Assembly: GCA_020555865.1 (NCBI GenBank)
Contig: JAJCJJ010000003.1
Coordinates: 186,001 to 250,000, forward strand
Length of the DNA: 64,000 nt
Direction: 5' to 3'
From: a bacterium 210917-DFI.7.65
GTDB lineage: Bacteria > Bacillota > Clostridia > Oscillospirales > Oscillospiraceae
Part shown: positions 32,343-40,922 of the stretch, one piece after another
Layout of the letters: the number at the start of each line of letters is the position of its first letter
How positions within the stretch are numbered: the stretch's first letter is position 1
Notes under the pieces: model-generated
The model's database searches: none
Told to the model about the DNA's origin: nothing
The model's input: only the letters and a program-made list of their open reading frames with translations
Program-made: the position numbers and the translations under genes

Positions 32343-32350
32343 GGTATAAT
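32343..32350 (+). promoter_or_regulatory. ferritin promoter, extended -10
   Basis: TGGTATAAT, an extended -10 box with a perfect TATAAT at 32345-32350; no good -35 is seen. About 65 bases before the start codon. I found no clear Fur or PerR box. Confidence 0.6.
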
Positions 32351-32418
32351 ATACATCAACATACGGATTCTGCAGGAACAGATGCAGACCGTCACAAAGA
32401 AAAAAGGAGTGTTTTACT

Positions 32419-32931
32419 ATGCTGAACGAAAAAGTTGCCGCACTGTGCAATGAGCAGATCAACAAAGAATTTTATTCGGCCTATCTCTATCTTGATATTG
32501 CCAATTATTATGCCGATCAGGGACTGGATGGCTTTGCGAACTGGTACACCATCCAGGCGCAGGAGGAGCGCGACCATGCCATGCTGTTTTTGCAGTATCT
32601 GCAGAACAACGGCGAGAAGGTGACCCTGGAAGCCATTGCCAAGCCCGACAAGGAGTTCAGCTGCCACCGCTGTGCGCTGGAAGTGGGCTATGAGCACGAG
32701 CAGTATGTCACCAGCCTCATCAACACCATCTATGAGGCTGCTTATGCGGTCAAGGATTTCCGCACCATGCAGTTCCTGGACTGGTTCGTTAAGGAGCAGG
32801 GCGAGGAAGAGAAGAACGCCGACGACATGCTCAAGAAGTACGACCTGTACGGTTCCGATCCCAAGGGTCTGTATTCGCTCAACAGCGAGCTGGCTGCGCG
32901 GGTCTATACTGCGCCGTCGCTGACGCTTTGA
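32419..32931 (+). CDS. ftnA: ferritin (non-haem, FtnA-type)
   Basis: 170 residues, ATG after AAAGGAG. Four-helix bundle with ferroxidase ligands visible: E17 in NKEFYSAYLY, E49/E50 and H53 in QAQEERDHAMLF, E94 region in EVGYEHEQYV, and E127-type Gln/Glu in WFVKEQGEEEKNADDML. Prokaryotic ferritins form 24-mers that oxidise and store iron in the cytoplasm. The gene stands alone between its promoter and a bidirectional terminator. A haem-binding Met of bacterioferritin is absent. Confidence 0.93.
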   Translation: MLNEKVAALCNEQINKEFYSAYLYLDIANYYADQGLDGFANWYTIQAQEERDHAMLFLQYLQNNGEKVTLEAIAKPDKEFSCHRCALEVGYEHEQYVTSLINTIYEAAYAVKDFRTMQFLDWFVKEQGEEEKNADDMLKKYDLYGSDPKGLYSLNSELAARVYTAPSLTL

Positions 32932-32970
32932 GTCTTTGAAACAGGGGCTGCGGTCCCTCGCAGCCAATCG

Positions 32971-33016
32971 AAAAAACAAAAAGGAGCGCTCTGCAGAATG
33001 CAGGGCGCTCCTTTTG
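32971..33016. terminator. bidirectional terminator between ferritin and acetyltransferase genes
   Basis: AAAGGAGCGCTCTGCA / TGCAGGGCGCTCCTTT hairpin; T4 on the + strand and TTTTTGTTTTTT on the - strand. Confidence 0.85.
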
Positions 33017-33053
33017 TAATGCGGGAAGCCGGATATCTGCGCGGTTTTGTGGT

Positions 33054-33557
33054 TCACAGCTCCCGTGACATGCGGGTTTCCAGAATGGGGCCCTGGATGG
33101 GCAGGGACATTTCAAAGCCGTCGGGGGTGAAGCCGAAGTGGCGATAGAAAGCGATGGCACGACGGTTGTCTTTGAGTACCCAAAGGGTTATGCGGTCGTA
33201 ACCGGCGGTCTTGACCGATGTGAACAGCCGCCGCAGGACATAACTGCCGTACCCCTTCCCGGTTTCCGCGGTGCGGATGTAGAGGCTGGTCAGCTCCAGC
33301 GTGCCGGAGGGAAGATCTTCGTCCCGGGGGTAGCTGATGGTGACATAGCCGATGCTTTGGCCGTCGTCTTCGATCAGATAGGTGCGGCCGTCGCCGCGCA
33401 GCAGCACATTCATCCAATACAGGAAACGGCGTTCGAAGGTGTTGTGCTGGGCCATATAGGCGGGGGAAAAAATGGACTCATAGGCCTGCCAGCTGTCCAC
33501 CTGGATGCGGGACAGCTCTGCGGCGTCGTCAACGCCGGCCTGACGCAGATCGATCAT
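33054..33557 (-). CDS. GNAT-family N-acetyltransferase
   Basis: 167 residues from ATG 33557, 8 bases after AAAGGAGG; longer starts have no site. GNAT hallmarks: N-terminal IDLRQAGVDDAAELSRIQVDSW, beta-4/alpha-3 with LTSLYIRTAETGKGYGSYVLRRLF (the Q/RxxGxG/A-type acetyl-CoA loop TGKGYGS), and the C-terminal AIAFYRHFGFTPDGFE. It should transfer an acetyl group to an amine; the substrate is unknown. Its start overlaps the stop of the small membrane protein gene (ATGA), which shows translational coupling. Confidence 0.88.
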   Translation of the reverse strand: MIDLRQAGVDDAAELSRIQVDSWQAYESIFSPAYMAQHNTFERRFLYWMNVLLRGDGRTYLIEDDGQSIGYVTISYPRDEDLPSGTLELTSLYIRTAETGKGYGSYVLRRLFTSVKTAGYDRITLWVLKDNRRAIAFYRHFGFTPDGFEMSLPIQGPILETRMSREL

Positions 33558-33754
33558 GGTTGGTCCTCCTTTTTGGTGTTGGAAGCTTCGTGAACCTCCA
33601 GGACTTTGCACAGCAGGGCCAGAATGAGGAACACCGTGGCCAGAACGATGCAGACAGCCGTTGCTGTATTATTTTGCAGCATTGCGCCGGAGAGAAAGCT
33701 GGCAAACAGCAGCATGGGCGCGAGAACAAAGGAAACTTTCCCCAGGGTACGCAT
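33554..33754 (-). CDS. small two-helix membrane protein
   Basis: 66 residues, ATG 33754 after GAGGAGGC. Two hydrophobic segments (VSFVLAPMLLFASFLSGAML and ATAVCIVLATVFLILALLC) are followed by a polar tail (KVLEVHEASNTKKEDQP). It sits 13 bases after the methyltransferase gene and overlaps the acetyltransferase start by four bases, so all three belong to one - strand operon. No family recognised. Confidence 0.78.
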   Translation of the reverse strand: MRTLGKVSFVLAPMLLFASFLSGAMLQNNTATAVCIVLATVFLILALLCKVLEVHEASNTKKEDQP

Positions 33755-33767
33755 GGCGCATGCCTCC

Positions 33768-34997
33768 TCAAATCACCTGGAACAGATAGAATTTCAAATA
33801 ATTCGTTTCCGGAACGCCCCATAAAATGGGATGATCGGCGCACTGCTGGCGCGCTTCAATCTGCCGCAGCTGCACGCCGGCATCCGCGGCAGCGCTGCGG
33901 AGCATATTCAAAAACAAATCCTCGTATGCAAAGTGGGAACATGAGCAGGTGGCCAGATACCCGCCCCGGGGCAGCAGCTTCATGGCGCGGTAGTTGATTT
34001 CTTTATAGCCGGTCATGGCGTTGCGGATGGTTTTGCGGGATTTGGTGAAGGCCGGAGGGTCGAGAATGATAAAATCGTACTGTTTCGGCCCTTCCGCCAA
34101 GCGGGGCAGCAGATCGAACACGTTGGCGGCCTGAAAGTCCATGCGATGTTCCAGCCCGTTGCGCACTGCGTTTTCCCGGGCCAGGGCCACAGCGGCTTCG
34201 GAAACATCCACCGCTGTGACATGTTTGGCGCCGCCCAGCGCTGCGTTGAGGGCAAACGAACCGGTGTGGGTGAAGCAGTCCAGCACGGTTTTGCCCCGTG
34301 CCAGACGCGCCACCGCCCGGCGGTTGTATTTCTGGTCAAGGAAAAAGCCGGTTTTCTGGCCGTTTTCAAAATCCACTCGGTAGCGCACGCCGTTTTCCAC
34401 AATCTCGGTGACCGTTTCCGCCGGCGGCGTTTCACCCGGCAGGGGGAACCAGCCCTTTCCTTCGGGAAGTCCTTCTTTTTCCCGCAGGCCCGCGTCGTTG
34501 CGTTCGTACACGCCGCGAATGGTCTGCCCGTCGGCGCGCAGAAGATCCACCAGGGCGGGCAGCAGCATGTCCTTGCGCTGCTCCATGCCGAGGGACAAAA
34601 TCTGAACCACCAGAATATCGTTGAAGCGGTCCACGGTCAGGCCGGGGAAAGCGTCCGCCTCGCCGAAGATTACGCGGCAGCAGGAGAGATCCTCCGGCGA
34701 CAGGACGCTTTTGCGATAATCCCAGGCATATTGCAGCCGCCGGCGCCAGAAAGCTTCATTGAAAGTGTCGTTGGCGTTGCGGGAAATCAGGCGGCCGCGG
34801 ATTTTGCTGTGGCTGTTGTAAAAGGCGCTGCCCAGCCAGCGGCCTTTGGCGCTGAGTACATCTGCGATGGCGCCGTCGGCGATAGGCCCGCTCTGGGCGG
34901 TGATCTCTGCGTCGTAAACCCAGGGGTGGCCGCCCAGCAGAGCGCGTTCGCCCTTGGGCGTAATGGTGATTGTGGGGTAGGGCCGCTGTGCTTTCAT
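33768..34997 (-). CDS. RlmI/RlmK-type rRNA (cytosine-C5) methyltransferase
   Basis: 409 residues from ATG 34997, with GGAGG 9 bases upstream; the longer frame to 35093 has no site. An N-terminal PUA domain (TITPKGERALLGGHPWVYDAEI...) is followed by the RlmI-like EEHEE-type middle part and a Rossmann SAM domain: LDCFTHTGSFALNAALGGAKHVTAVDVSEAA, and FIILDPPAFTKSR (the DPP motif). The family modifies 23S rRNA (m5C1962 in E. coli). A CSCSHF motif carries the Cys expected for m5C chemistry. First gene of a three-gene operon. Confidence 0.9.
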   Translation of the reverse strand: MKAQRPYPTITITPKGERALLGGHPWVYDAEITAQSGPIADGAIADVLSAKGRWLGSAFYNSHSKIRGRLISRNANDTFNEAFWRRRLQYAWDYRKSVLSPEDLSCCRVIFGEADAFPGLTVDRFNDILVVQILSLGMEQRKDMLLPALVDLLRADGQTIRGVYERNDAGLREKEGLPEGKGWFPLPGETPPAETVTEIVENGVRYRVDFENGQKTGFFLDQKYNRRAVARLARGKTVLDCFTHTGSFALNAALGGAKHVTAVDVSEAAVALARENAVRNGLEHRMDFQAANVFDLLPRLAEGPKQYDFIILDPPAFTKSRKTIRNAMTGYKEINYRAMKLLPRGGYLATCSCSHFAYEDLFLNMLRSAAADAGVQLRQIEARQQCADHPILWGVPETNYLKFYLFQVI

Positions 34998-35111
34998 GGC
35001 GTATCCTCCGCAGTTTTTCAAAAAGTAACGACAGTATAGCACACATTTTGCGGCCGCGCCATACAATGGGGTGAATCCATCGAAAAAATGCATTGTGAAA
35101 GGACGGTTCCT

Positions 35112-35849
35112 ATGCCGATCATTTACTTAAGCCCTTCCACCCAGGAAAATAACTATTATGTTACCGGAGGGACGGAAGAATATTATATGAACCTGCTGGC
35201 GGATGCCATGGTGCCGTATCTGATTTCCAACGGTATCCAGTATGTGCGCAATACGCCGGACATGACCGCGGGCTCATCCATCCGCCAGGCAAACCGGGGC
35301 AATTACGACCTGTATCTGGCGCTGCACTCCAACGCCGCTGCCGAAGGGAATTACGGAGGCGCGCGGGGTATTATTGCGTTCTACTATCCCACCAGCACCG
35401 GCGGCAGGCGGGCGGCAGGTATTTTTGCCGATAATTTGAAAACCATTTATCCGCTGCCCAATCTGGTGCGTACCCAGGCCACCACGACGTTGGGAGAGGT
35501 GGCGCAGTCCCGCGCGCCGGCGGTGCTGTTGGAAATCGGCTATCACGACAATGCCGCCGACGCCCAGTGGATTTCAGAAAATCTGACTGCCATTGCCCAG
35601 AATCTGGTGCTGTCACTGACGGAATATTTTGGCGTGCCCTTCATCTGGCCGATGGACCCTGTGGATGGGGTAGTGCGCGTGGGCAGCGGCACGCTGAACC
35701 TGCGCGAACGGCCCGAACGGGGAGCGGCCATCGTTGCCTCCATGCCCAACGGTGCCGCTGTGCGCATCTACGGCGCCTGGCAGGGCTGGTATGTGGTGCA
35801 TTACGGCGAATACGTGGGTTATGCCGCGGCGGAATTTATCCGCACATGA
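35112..35849 (+). CDS. N-acetylmuramoyl-L-alanine amidase (amidase_3) with SH3 domain
   Basis: 245 residues from ATG 35112, behind AAAGGA. Amidase_3 motifs: an early YYVTGGTEEYYMNLLADAM (the N-terminal His of the family is not obvious here), DLYLALHSNAAAEG (zinc His), and APAVLLEIGYHDNAADAQWI with the catalytic Glu. A bacterial SH3 domain follows from about 182 (VVRVGSGTLNLRERPERGAAIVA). It should cut the amide between MurNAc and the stem peptide. No signal peptide is seen, so it may work on the mother-cell side, be released by lysis, or be phage- or spore-associated. The first zinc ligand needs checking. Confidence 0.83.
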   Translation: MPIIYLSPSTQENNYYVTGGTEEYYMNLLADAMVPYLISNGIQYVRNTPDMTAGSSIRQANRGNYDLYLALHSNAAAEGNYGGARGIIAFYYPTSTGGRRAAGIFADNLKTIYPLPNLVRTQATTTLGEVAQSRAPAVLLEIGYHDNAADAQWISENLTAIAQNLVLSLTEYFGVPFIWPMDPVDGVVRVGSGTLNLRERPERGAAIVASMPNGAAVRIYGAWQGWYVVHYGEYVGYAAAEFIRT

Positions 35850-35970
35850 CCCGGTATTTTGGTGTGAACAGGCTCCGAAATGGGGGGCAGACCTATGGGG
35901 TTGCCGGGAAAAACGGCGCGGCGGGCCGTGTGCTGCCCGGCGCCTGAGGACACAGACGGTGCTTTCCGTC

Positions 35971-35999
35971 TTGACAGATGCGGCCTGCCGTATTAAAAT
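35971..35999 (+). promoter_or_regulatory. rny promoter
   Basis: TTGACA, 17-base spacer, TAAAAT. The leader of about 135 bases carries a hairpin CCTGTAA/TTACAGG at 36019-36038 followed by a T-rich stretch (TTGTTTTC), a possible attenuator. The rest of the 293-bp gap from 35850 has no gene. Confidence 0.75.
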
Positions 36000-36142
36000 C
36001 ATAAAGGATTATTATCGGACCTGTAAGGGGTTACAGGCCCTGATTGTTTTCTGACACTGACACCGGCTGCGCCATGCAGGGCATTGTTTTGTCCGTGGGG
36101 GGCAGTCTGTGCAGGAATGTTTATCGGATTTAGGAGGAAGAA

Positions 36143-37702
36143 ATGGGCGACATTGGTATGACGACGATCGTGGTTGCGGTCGTGGTTGCAGTCGTAGCGC
36201 TCATTATTGGCTCCCTTCTCGGTTGGAACCGCAGAAAGTCTGTTGCAGAAAAGGAAATCTCCAGTGCGGAGGAAGAAGCGACTCGCATTATCAACGAAGC
36301 CATCAAAGGCGCTGAAAATAAGAAGCGCGAAGCGATGGTGGAAGCCAAGGAGGACATTCTCAAGCAGCGCAGCGAATATGAGAAGGAAGTGAAAGAGCGC
36401 CGGGCGGACCTGCAGAAGCAGGAGCGCCGGCTGCAGCAAAAAGAGGAAAATCTCGACCGCAAAACCGATGCGATCGAGAAGAAGGAAGAACTGCTGACCC
36501 AGAAGCATGCACAGCTGGACGAGGAAAAGGAAGAGATCCAGTCCATCAAGCGCAGCCAGACGGAACTGCTCGAACGCATTTCCGGCCTGACTGCCGACGA
36601 GGCCAAGGCTTACCTCATCTCCCAGGTGGAGGCTGAGGTGACCCACGAGGCCGCCATGAAGATCAAAGAAATTGAGACCCGAGCCAAAGACGAGGCGGAC
36701 GCCAAGGCGAAAGAGATTATCGCCACAGCCATCCAGCGCTGTGCTGCTGATCAGGTTTCTGAAATCACCGTCAGTGTGGTACCCCTGCCCAATGACGAGA
36801 TGAAGGGCCGCATCATCGGCCGCGAAGGCCGCAACATCCGTACGCTTGAAACCATGACCGGCGTCGATCTCATCATCGACGACACGCCGGAAGCCATTAC
36901 GGTGTCCTGCTTCGAGCCGGTGCGCCGCGAGATTGCCCGCCTGGCACTGGAAAAGCTGATTGCCGACGGCCGCATTCATCCCACCCGCATTGAGGAAATG
37001 GTGGAGAAAGCCAAACGTGAAGTGGATGCCGTTATCAAATCCGAAGGCGAGCGCGCCACCTTTGAAACCGGCGTGCGCGGGCTGCACCCGGAGCTGGTGA
37101 AAATGCTGGGCCGCCTGCATTACCGTACCAGCTACGGCCAGAATGTGCTGCGCCACTCCATTGAGGTGTCTCAGCTGGCGGGCATGATGGCCGCGGAGCT
37201 GGGGGCTGACGTACAGGCTGCCAAGCGCGCGGGCCTGCTGCACGATCTGGGCAAGAGTGTGGATCACGAAATGGAAGGCTCTCATGTGGCTCTGGGCGTG
37301 GAGTTTGCGCGGAAGTACCGCGAGCGCGAGGACATTATTCACGCGATCCAGGCTCACCACGGCGATGTGGAGCCGCGGACGCTGGTGGCCTGCCTGGTGC
37401 AGGCGGCGGACGCAATCAGCGCGGCCCGTCCCGGCGCCCGGCGCGAAAATCTGGAGAACTATATCAAGCGCCTGGAACAGCTGGAGACCATTGCCGGCAG
37501 CTTCAAGGGCGTGGAGAAATCCTATGCCATCCAGGCTGGCCGCGAGATCCGCGTGATGGTCAAGCCTGAGGAAGTTTCCGAGGATGAAATGGTTCTTTTG
37601 GCTCGTGATCTGGCGAAAAAGATCGAAGAGGAAATGGAATATCCCGGACAGATTAAAGTCAACGTGCTGCGGGAAACCAAGGCGATCGAATACGCAAAAT
37701 GA
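36143..37702 (+). CDS. rny: ribonuclease Y
   Basis: 519 residues, the standard length, with AGGAGG before ATG 36143. One N-terminal membrane helix (residues 6-26), a long coiled coil to about 200 ([15 protein letters not shown]..., [19 protein letters not shown]), a KH domain with [16 protein letters not shown] at about 218, and an HD domain with [10 protein letters not shown] and [17 protein letters not shown] (metal-binding HD). It is the membrane-bound endonuclease starting mRNA decay in Firmicutes. The following ymdB is its usual neighbour. A GC-rich hairpin without long T-run separates the two, so both may be co-transcribed. Confidence 0.96.
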   Translation: MGDIGMTTIVVAVVVAVVALIIGSLLGWNRRKSVAEKEISSAEEEATRIINEAIKGAENKKREAMVEAKEDILKQRSEYEKEVKERRADLQKQERRLQQKEENLDRKTDAIEKKEELLTQKHAQLDEEKEEIQSIKRSQTELLERISGLTADEAKAYLISQVEAEVTHEAAMKIKEIETRAKDEADAKAKEIIATAIQRCAADQVSEITVSVVPLPNDEMKGRIIGREGRNIRTLETMTGVDLIIDDTPEAITVSCFEPVRREIARLALEKLIADGRIHPTRIEEMVEKAKREVDAVIKSEGERATFETGVRGLHPELVKMLGRLHYRTSYGQNVLRHSIEVSQLAGMMAAELGADVQAAKRAGLLHDLGKSVDHEMEGSHVALGVEFARKYREREDIIHAIQAHHGDVEPRTLVACLVQAADAISAARPGARRENLENYIKRLEQLETIAGSFKGVEKSYAIQAGREIRVMVKPEEVSEDEMVLLARDLAKKIEEEMEYPGQIKVNVLRETKAIEYAK

Positions 37703-37706
37703 TGTG

Positions 37707-37733
37707 AAAAGGGGGGACGTCAGTCCCCCCTTT
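37707..37733 (+). terminator. weak terminator/hairpin after rny
   Basis: AAAGGGGGGAC GTCA GTCCCCCCTT followed by only TTTGCC; partial read-through into ymdB is plausible. Confidence 0.5.
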
Positions 37734-37808
37734 GCCCGTGCGGGGCTGTGCTGCTTTCCTTTGGCTGCTGCGGGCCGGAAGCGGAAATCAACGACTGGGA
37801 GGAACGGT

Positions 37809-38594
37809 ATGGAATTTCGGGTGCTGGCGATCGGAGATGTGGTGGGCGAGAATGGACTGGATCTTCTCGTGCGCCGGCTGCGGCCGCTGAAGCGGGAAAA
37901 ACAGGTGGATTTCACTGTGGTCAACGGGGAAAATGCCGCGGGCCTGGGGCTGTTTCCCGCTCAGGCAGAGGAAATCTTTGATGCGGGGGCCGATGTGATC
38001 ACATTGGGTAATCATACGTTTGACAAACATCAGATCCGCCCTATGCTGGAAGAAAACCGCTATCTGCTGCGACCGGCCAACTATACGGCCCGTGCGCCGG
38101 GCCGCGGCACGGGGTATTACGATATGGGCCGCTGCAGCGTCCGCGTCATCAGCCTGCAGGGCCGGGTCAATCTGAATTACAACTGCGACAATCCCTTTAC
38201 GGCGGCGGACCGTATTTTGAAAGAAGCGGAGCGGGCTACGTTTACGCTGGTCGATTTTCATGCCGAGGCCACCAGTGAGAAGCTGGCCATGGGCTATTAT
38301 TTGGACGGCCGCATTTCGGCCCTGTGGGGCACCCATACGCATGTTCAGACGGCGGATGAGCAGATTCTGCCCCGGGGTACCGGGTATCTCACCGATGCGG
38401 GCATGACCGGACCGGTGCACTCTGTGATCGGCATGCCGGCGGAGCAGTCCATTGAAGGTTTTCTTGGCGGCCTGCGAGGCCGCCACACTGTGGCCGGCGG
38501 AGCGTGTGCGCTGCACGGTGTGCTGTTCACACTCGAGAGCGGTACGGGGCTGTGCACGGCGGTGGAGCGGATCCGTGTGGCAGACGCCGGATAA
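37809..38594 (+). CDS. ymdB: YmdB-family metallophosphoesterase (TIGR00282 type)
   Basis: 261 residues from ATG 37809, behind GGGAGGA. Family motifs: VLAIGDVVGENGLDLL (metal D), FTVVNGENAAGLGLF, VITLGNHTFDKHQI (GNHxFD), TFTLVDFHAEATSEKLAMGYYLDG and ALWGTHTHVQTADEQILPRGTGYLTDAGMTGP, all in the order of B. subtilis YmdB, a 2',3'-cyclic-nucleotide phosphodiesterase that affects biofilm and sporulation gene expression. Metal ligands are intact. The rny-ymdB order matches B. subtilis. Confidence 0.92.
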   Translation: MEFRVLAIGDVVGENGLDLLVRRLRPLKREKQVDFTVVNGENAAGLGLFPAQAEEIFDAGADVITLGNHTFDKHQIRPMLEENRYLLRPANYTARAPGRGTGYYDMGRCSVRVISLQGRVNLNYNCDNPFTAADRILKEAERATFTLVDFHAEATSEKLAMGYYLDGRISALWGTHTHVQTADEQILPRGTGYLTDAGMTGPVHSVIGMPAEQSIEGFLGGLRGRHTVAGGACALHGVLFTLESGTGLCTAVERIRVADAG

Positions 38595-38687
38595 AAGGGC
38601 GGATATCGGTTCTGTGCGGTCGGGGTGGAAACGGCTGAATGGAGCCTTGCGCGGGTATTTTGTGCGCAGAAGAACGGGAGGTGCAGT

Positions 38688-39779
38688 ATGGTCAAGATTT
38701 TACATGCGGCGGATTTTCATCTGGACAGCCCCTTTGCCGGCCTTACGTCGGAACAGGCTCGTGCGCGCCGGCGGGAAGGGCGGGAGAATATCGCCCGCCT
38801 GGCCAATTATGCCAATGCGGGCCATGTGGATCTGGTACTTCTGGCCGGCGACTTGTTCGACAGCGGCGAGATCTACCGCCAAACGGCCGAAACCCTGGCT
38901 AAGGCGCTGGGTACAGTGGAAGGACGGGTGTTTATCGCTCCCGGCAATCACGACTATTGGGACGAAAAAGGGCCTTACGCGCAGGTGAACTGGCCGGAGA
39001 ACGTCCATATTTTTAAAAGCGACGCCCTGGAGGCGGTGGAGCTGCCGGAGCTGAACTGCGTAGTGCATGGTGCGGCGTTCACGGCGCCGGAGTGCACGGA
39101 CAATCTGTTCGGCGGCTTCCGGGCTGAGGAAGATGGGCGCATCCATATTATGGTGCTCCACGGCGATCTGGATGGAAATGCCCATCGCTACAACTCCTTT
39201 TCCAAAGCAGAAGTGGCCGAAAGCGGGCTTGATTATCTGGCTCTGGGCCATGTGCATGCCTTCAGCGGAATCAACCGGCTCTGGCGCACCACATGGGCGT
39301 ATCCAGGCTGCCCGGAAGGCCGGGGTTTTGACGAGTGCGGCCGCCGCGGCATACTGGTGGGCACGGTAGACAAAGGGGAGGCGGACGTCCATTTCGTCAG
39401 CTTTGCCCGGCGCAAATATGAAATCCGAACCGTGGATGTGACGGGACGGGAGGCGTTGGAGGCGCTGGAGACGCAGCTGCCTCCAGGCGGAACGGCGGCA
39501 GATCTGTACCGCGTGGTGTTCACTGGGGAAACTGCGGCGGGGGTAGATCTGGAAGCTGTCCGCGCGGTGGCTGCAGAGCGTTTTTACCATCTGGAACTGC
39601 GGGATGAGACGCGCTTGACGCGGGACCTGTGGCAGCGCGCCGGGGAAGAATCCCTGACAGGGCTGTTCTTACGCGGTCTTCTGCGCCGCAGGGAAGCGGC
39701 GGCGGATGAAGCGGAACGCCTCCGGATCGACCGGGCCGCACGGTTTGGCCTGGCCGCATTGGAAAAACGGGAATTATGA
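38688..39779 (+). CDS. SbcD/YhaO-type DNA repair exonuclease subunit
   Basis: 363 residues from ATG 38688, after GGGAGGTG. Metallophosphoesterase motifs: ILHAADFHLDSPFAG (DxH), LVLLAGDLFDSGEIYR (GD), VFIAPGNHDYWDEKG (GNHD), MVLHGDLD and LALGHVHAF (GHxH). The C-terminal part is a helical adaptor. It resembles YhaO/SbcD, the nuclease partner of an SMC-like ATPase (YhaN/SbcC). Here no SMC-like gene follows; a terminator and a convergent XRE gene come next, so the partner must be elsewhere or lost. That gap is unusual for the family. Confidence 0.87.
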   Translation: MVKILHAADFHLDSPFAGLTSEQARARRREGRENIARLANYANAGHVDLVLLAGDLFDSGEIYRQTAETLAKALGTVEGRVFIAPGNHDYWDEKGPYAQVNWPENVHIFKSDALEAVELPELNCVVHGAAFTAPECTDNLFGGFRAEEDGRIHIMVLHGDLDGNAHRYNSFSKAEVAESGLDYLALGHVHAFSGINRLWRTTWAYPGCPEGRGFDECGRRGILVGTVDKGEADVHFVSFARRKYEIRTVDVTGREALEALETQLPPGGTAADLYRVVFTGETAAGVDLEAVRAVAAERFYHLELRDETRLTRDLWQRAGEESLTGLFLRGLLRRREAAADEAERLRIDRAARFGLAALEKREL

Positions 39780-39798
39780 TTATATATATTTTTATATC

Positions 39799-39838
39799 AA
39801 AAAAGCGAAGCAGCTGTAAGCTGCTTCGCTTTTTTTCG
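39799..39838. terminator. bidirectional terminator
   Basis: AAAAAAGCGAAGCAGC TGTAA GCTGCTTCGCTTTTTTT; T-runs on both strands, between the exonuclease and XRE genes. Confidence 0.9.
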
Positions 39839-39842
39839 TGTG

Positions 39843-40070
39843 TCAGTCTTCAAATAATTTGGAAACGGGAACGTCCAGCACCCGGGCGATCTTGAAAAGC
39901 GTTTCCATGGACACACCGCATGGATTGGTTGGGCCTTCCACTTTGGCGATAAAAGACCAGGATCGTCCGATTTTTTCGGCAAAGTCCTCCTGGGTGATTC
40001 CCTTCAATTTTCGGTAGTACTGAACCTTCAACCCGAATTTGATGTATTCCTGTTCAAATTCTGTTTTCAT
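39843..40070 (-). CDS. small XRE-type helix-turn-helix regulator (module 1)
   Basis: 75 residues from ATG 40070, 8 bases after AGAGG; a longer frame to 40097 lacks a site. The whole protein is one HTH_3 domain: LKVQYYRKLKGITQEDFAEKIGRSWSFIAKVEG, then SMETLFKIARVLDVPVSKLFED. It is divergent from the uncharacterised gene at 40236 and probably controls the shared intergenic region. An AT-rich inverted repeat TTATATCGTT/AATGATATAA at 40114-40155 is a candidate operator, with one mismatch. Confidence 0.85.
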   Translation of the reverse strand: MKTEFEQEYIKFGLKVQYYRKLKGITQEDFAEKIGRSWSFIAKVEGPTNPCGVSMETLFKIARVLDVPVSKLFED

Positions 40071-40235
40071 AATACACCTCTTGTCATAGGGTAGCATGAT
40101 TAGGTTGAAATTCTTATATCGTTGTATTATTATTTATAGCACTATAATGATATAATATGGCAGTAACAGTGGTATTATGCAACAATCGTCCCGTGAATCG
40201 GAGCGGTAGAGGTGTGCAGAGAGGTGCGGGGGTGT

Positions 40236-40799
40236 ATGCTGGAGGAATTTGCTTGGCGCGTATATAACGCTATGCTGGGCCGGGCGGTGCGGGGCATGCG
40301 CGGTGTGAAACCAATGGACAAAAGATGGATCCAGTGTGCGGAAGAATCCCGCCGCGCGCTGCTGAAACGCTATCCTGCGGCTGGGGAAGCAGAGCTGCGG
40401 GAGTTTTGTGCCGCCGCCGGGCGCTTTGGCCAGATCACCGGCGGGGCGATGTTTCTGCAGGGCTATACGCTGGCTCGTATTCCACCGGAACTGCTGCCGG
40501 CGCTGACGGGGGAGCGCAATGTGTATCGATGCGCCGGTGCCATTTACAGCGCTCTGGTGACGCAGCCTGGCGGCAGAGAGCGCTTTCTGTTCCTGTGTGA
40601 ACTGCAGGGGGCGCGGGTGGAGTGTTTGCAGGAACTGGCGCGGATGCAGGAGGCGATGGAACATCTGGCTGGCCGGCTGCGGGTCGGAGAGGGCGATCCA
40701 TGGCTGGACGCCCTTTTGCGCATGCATCTGCGGCTATATATCCATGCGGCCCGGACGATGTATGAATATGGGGTGCAGTTTTCGCGATTCAATCTGTAA
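40236..40799 (+). CDS. uncharacterised ~190-residue protein divergent from XRE (module 1)
   Basis: 187 residues from ATG 40236, with GAGGTGCGGGGG upstream; GTG 40212 is an alternative. The sequence is mostly helical with several conserved-looking aromatic and Cys positions (REFCAAAGRFGQITGGAMFLQGYTLARIP, FLFLCELQGARVECLQELARMQEAM). It ends MYEYGVQFSRFNL. The same kind of ending (MYAYGLQYGRKK) and the same size and layout occur in the - strand gene 59862-60452, which is also divergent from an XRE gene. TATAAT-like boxes at 40143 and 40151 may drive it. No known family recognised with confidence. Confidence 0.65.
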   Translation: MLEEFAWRVYNAMLGRAVRGMRGVKPMDKRWIQCAEESRRALLKRYPAAGEAELREFCAAAGRFGQITGGAMFLQGYTLARIPPELLPALTGERNVYRCAGAIYSALVTQPGGRERFLFLCELQGARVECLQELARMQEAMEHLAGRLRVGEGDPWLDALLRMHLRLYIHAARTMYEYGVQFSRFNL

Positions 40800-40833
40800 A
40801 AGGACGTTTTCCCTGATCCGGCAAGCCCCTCTC

Positions 40834-40862
40834 TTGACAAGTTTTTTCCGATGTCATACAAT
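40834..40862 (+). promoter_or_regulatory. proS promoter
   Basis: TTGACA, 17-base spacer, TACAAT, 60 bases before the start codon. No T-box specifier or antiterminator is visible in the short leader. Confidence 0.82.
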
Positions 40863-40922
40863 AAGCAGGCTACCATCCATTAGCAGGTATACCATTTAAT
40901 ATATATGTGAGGAATGAGAATT

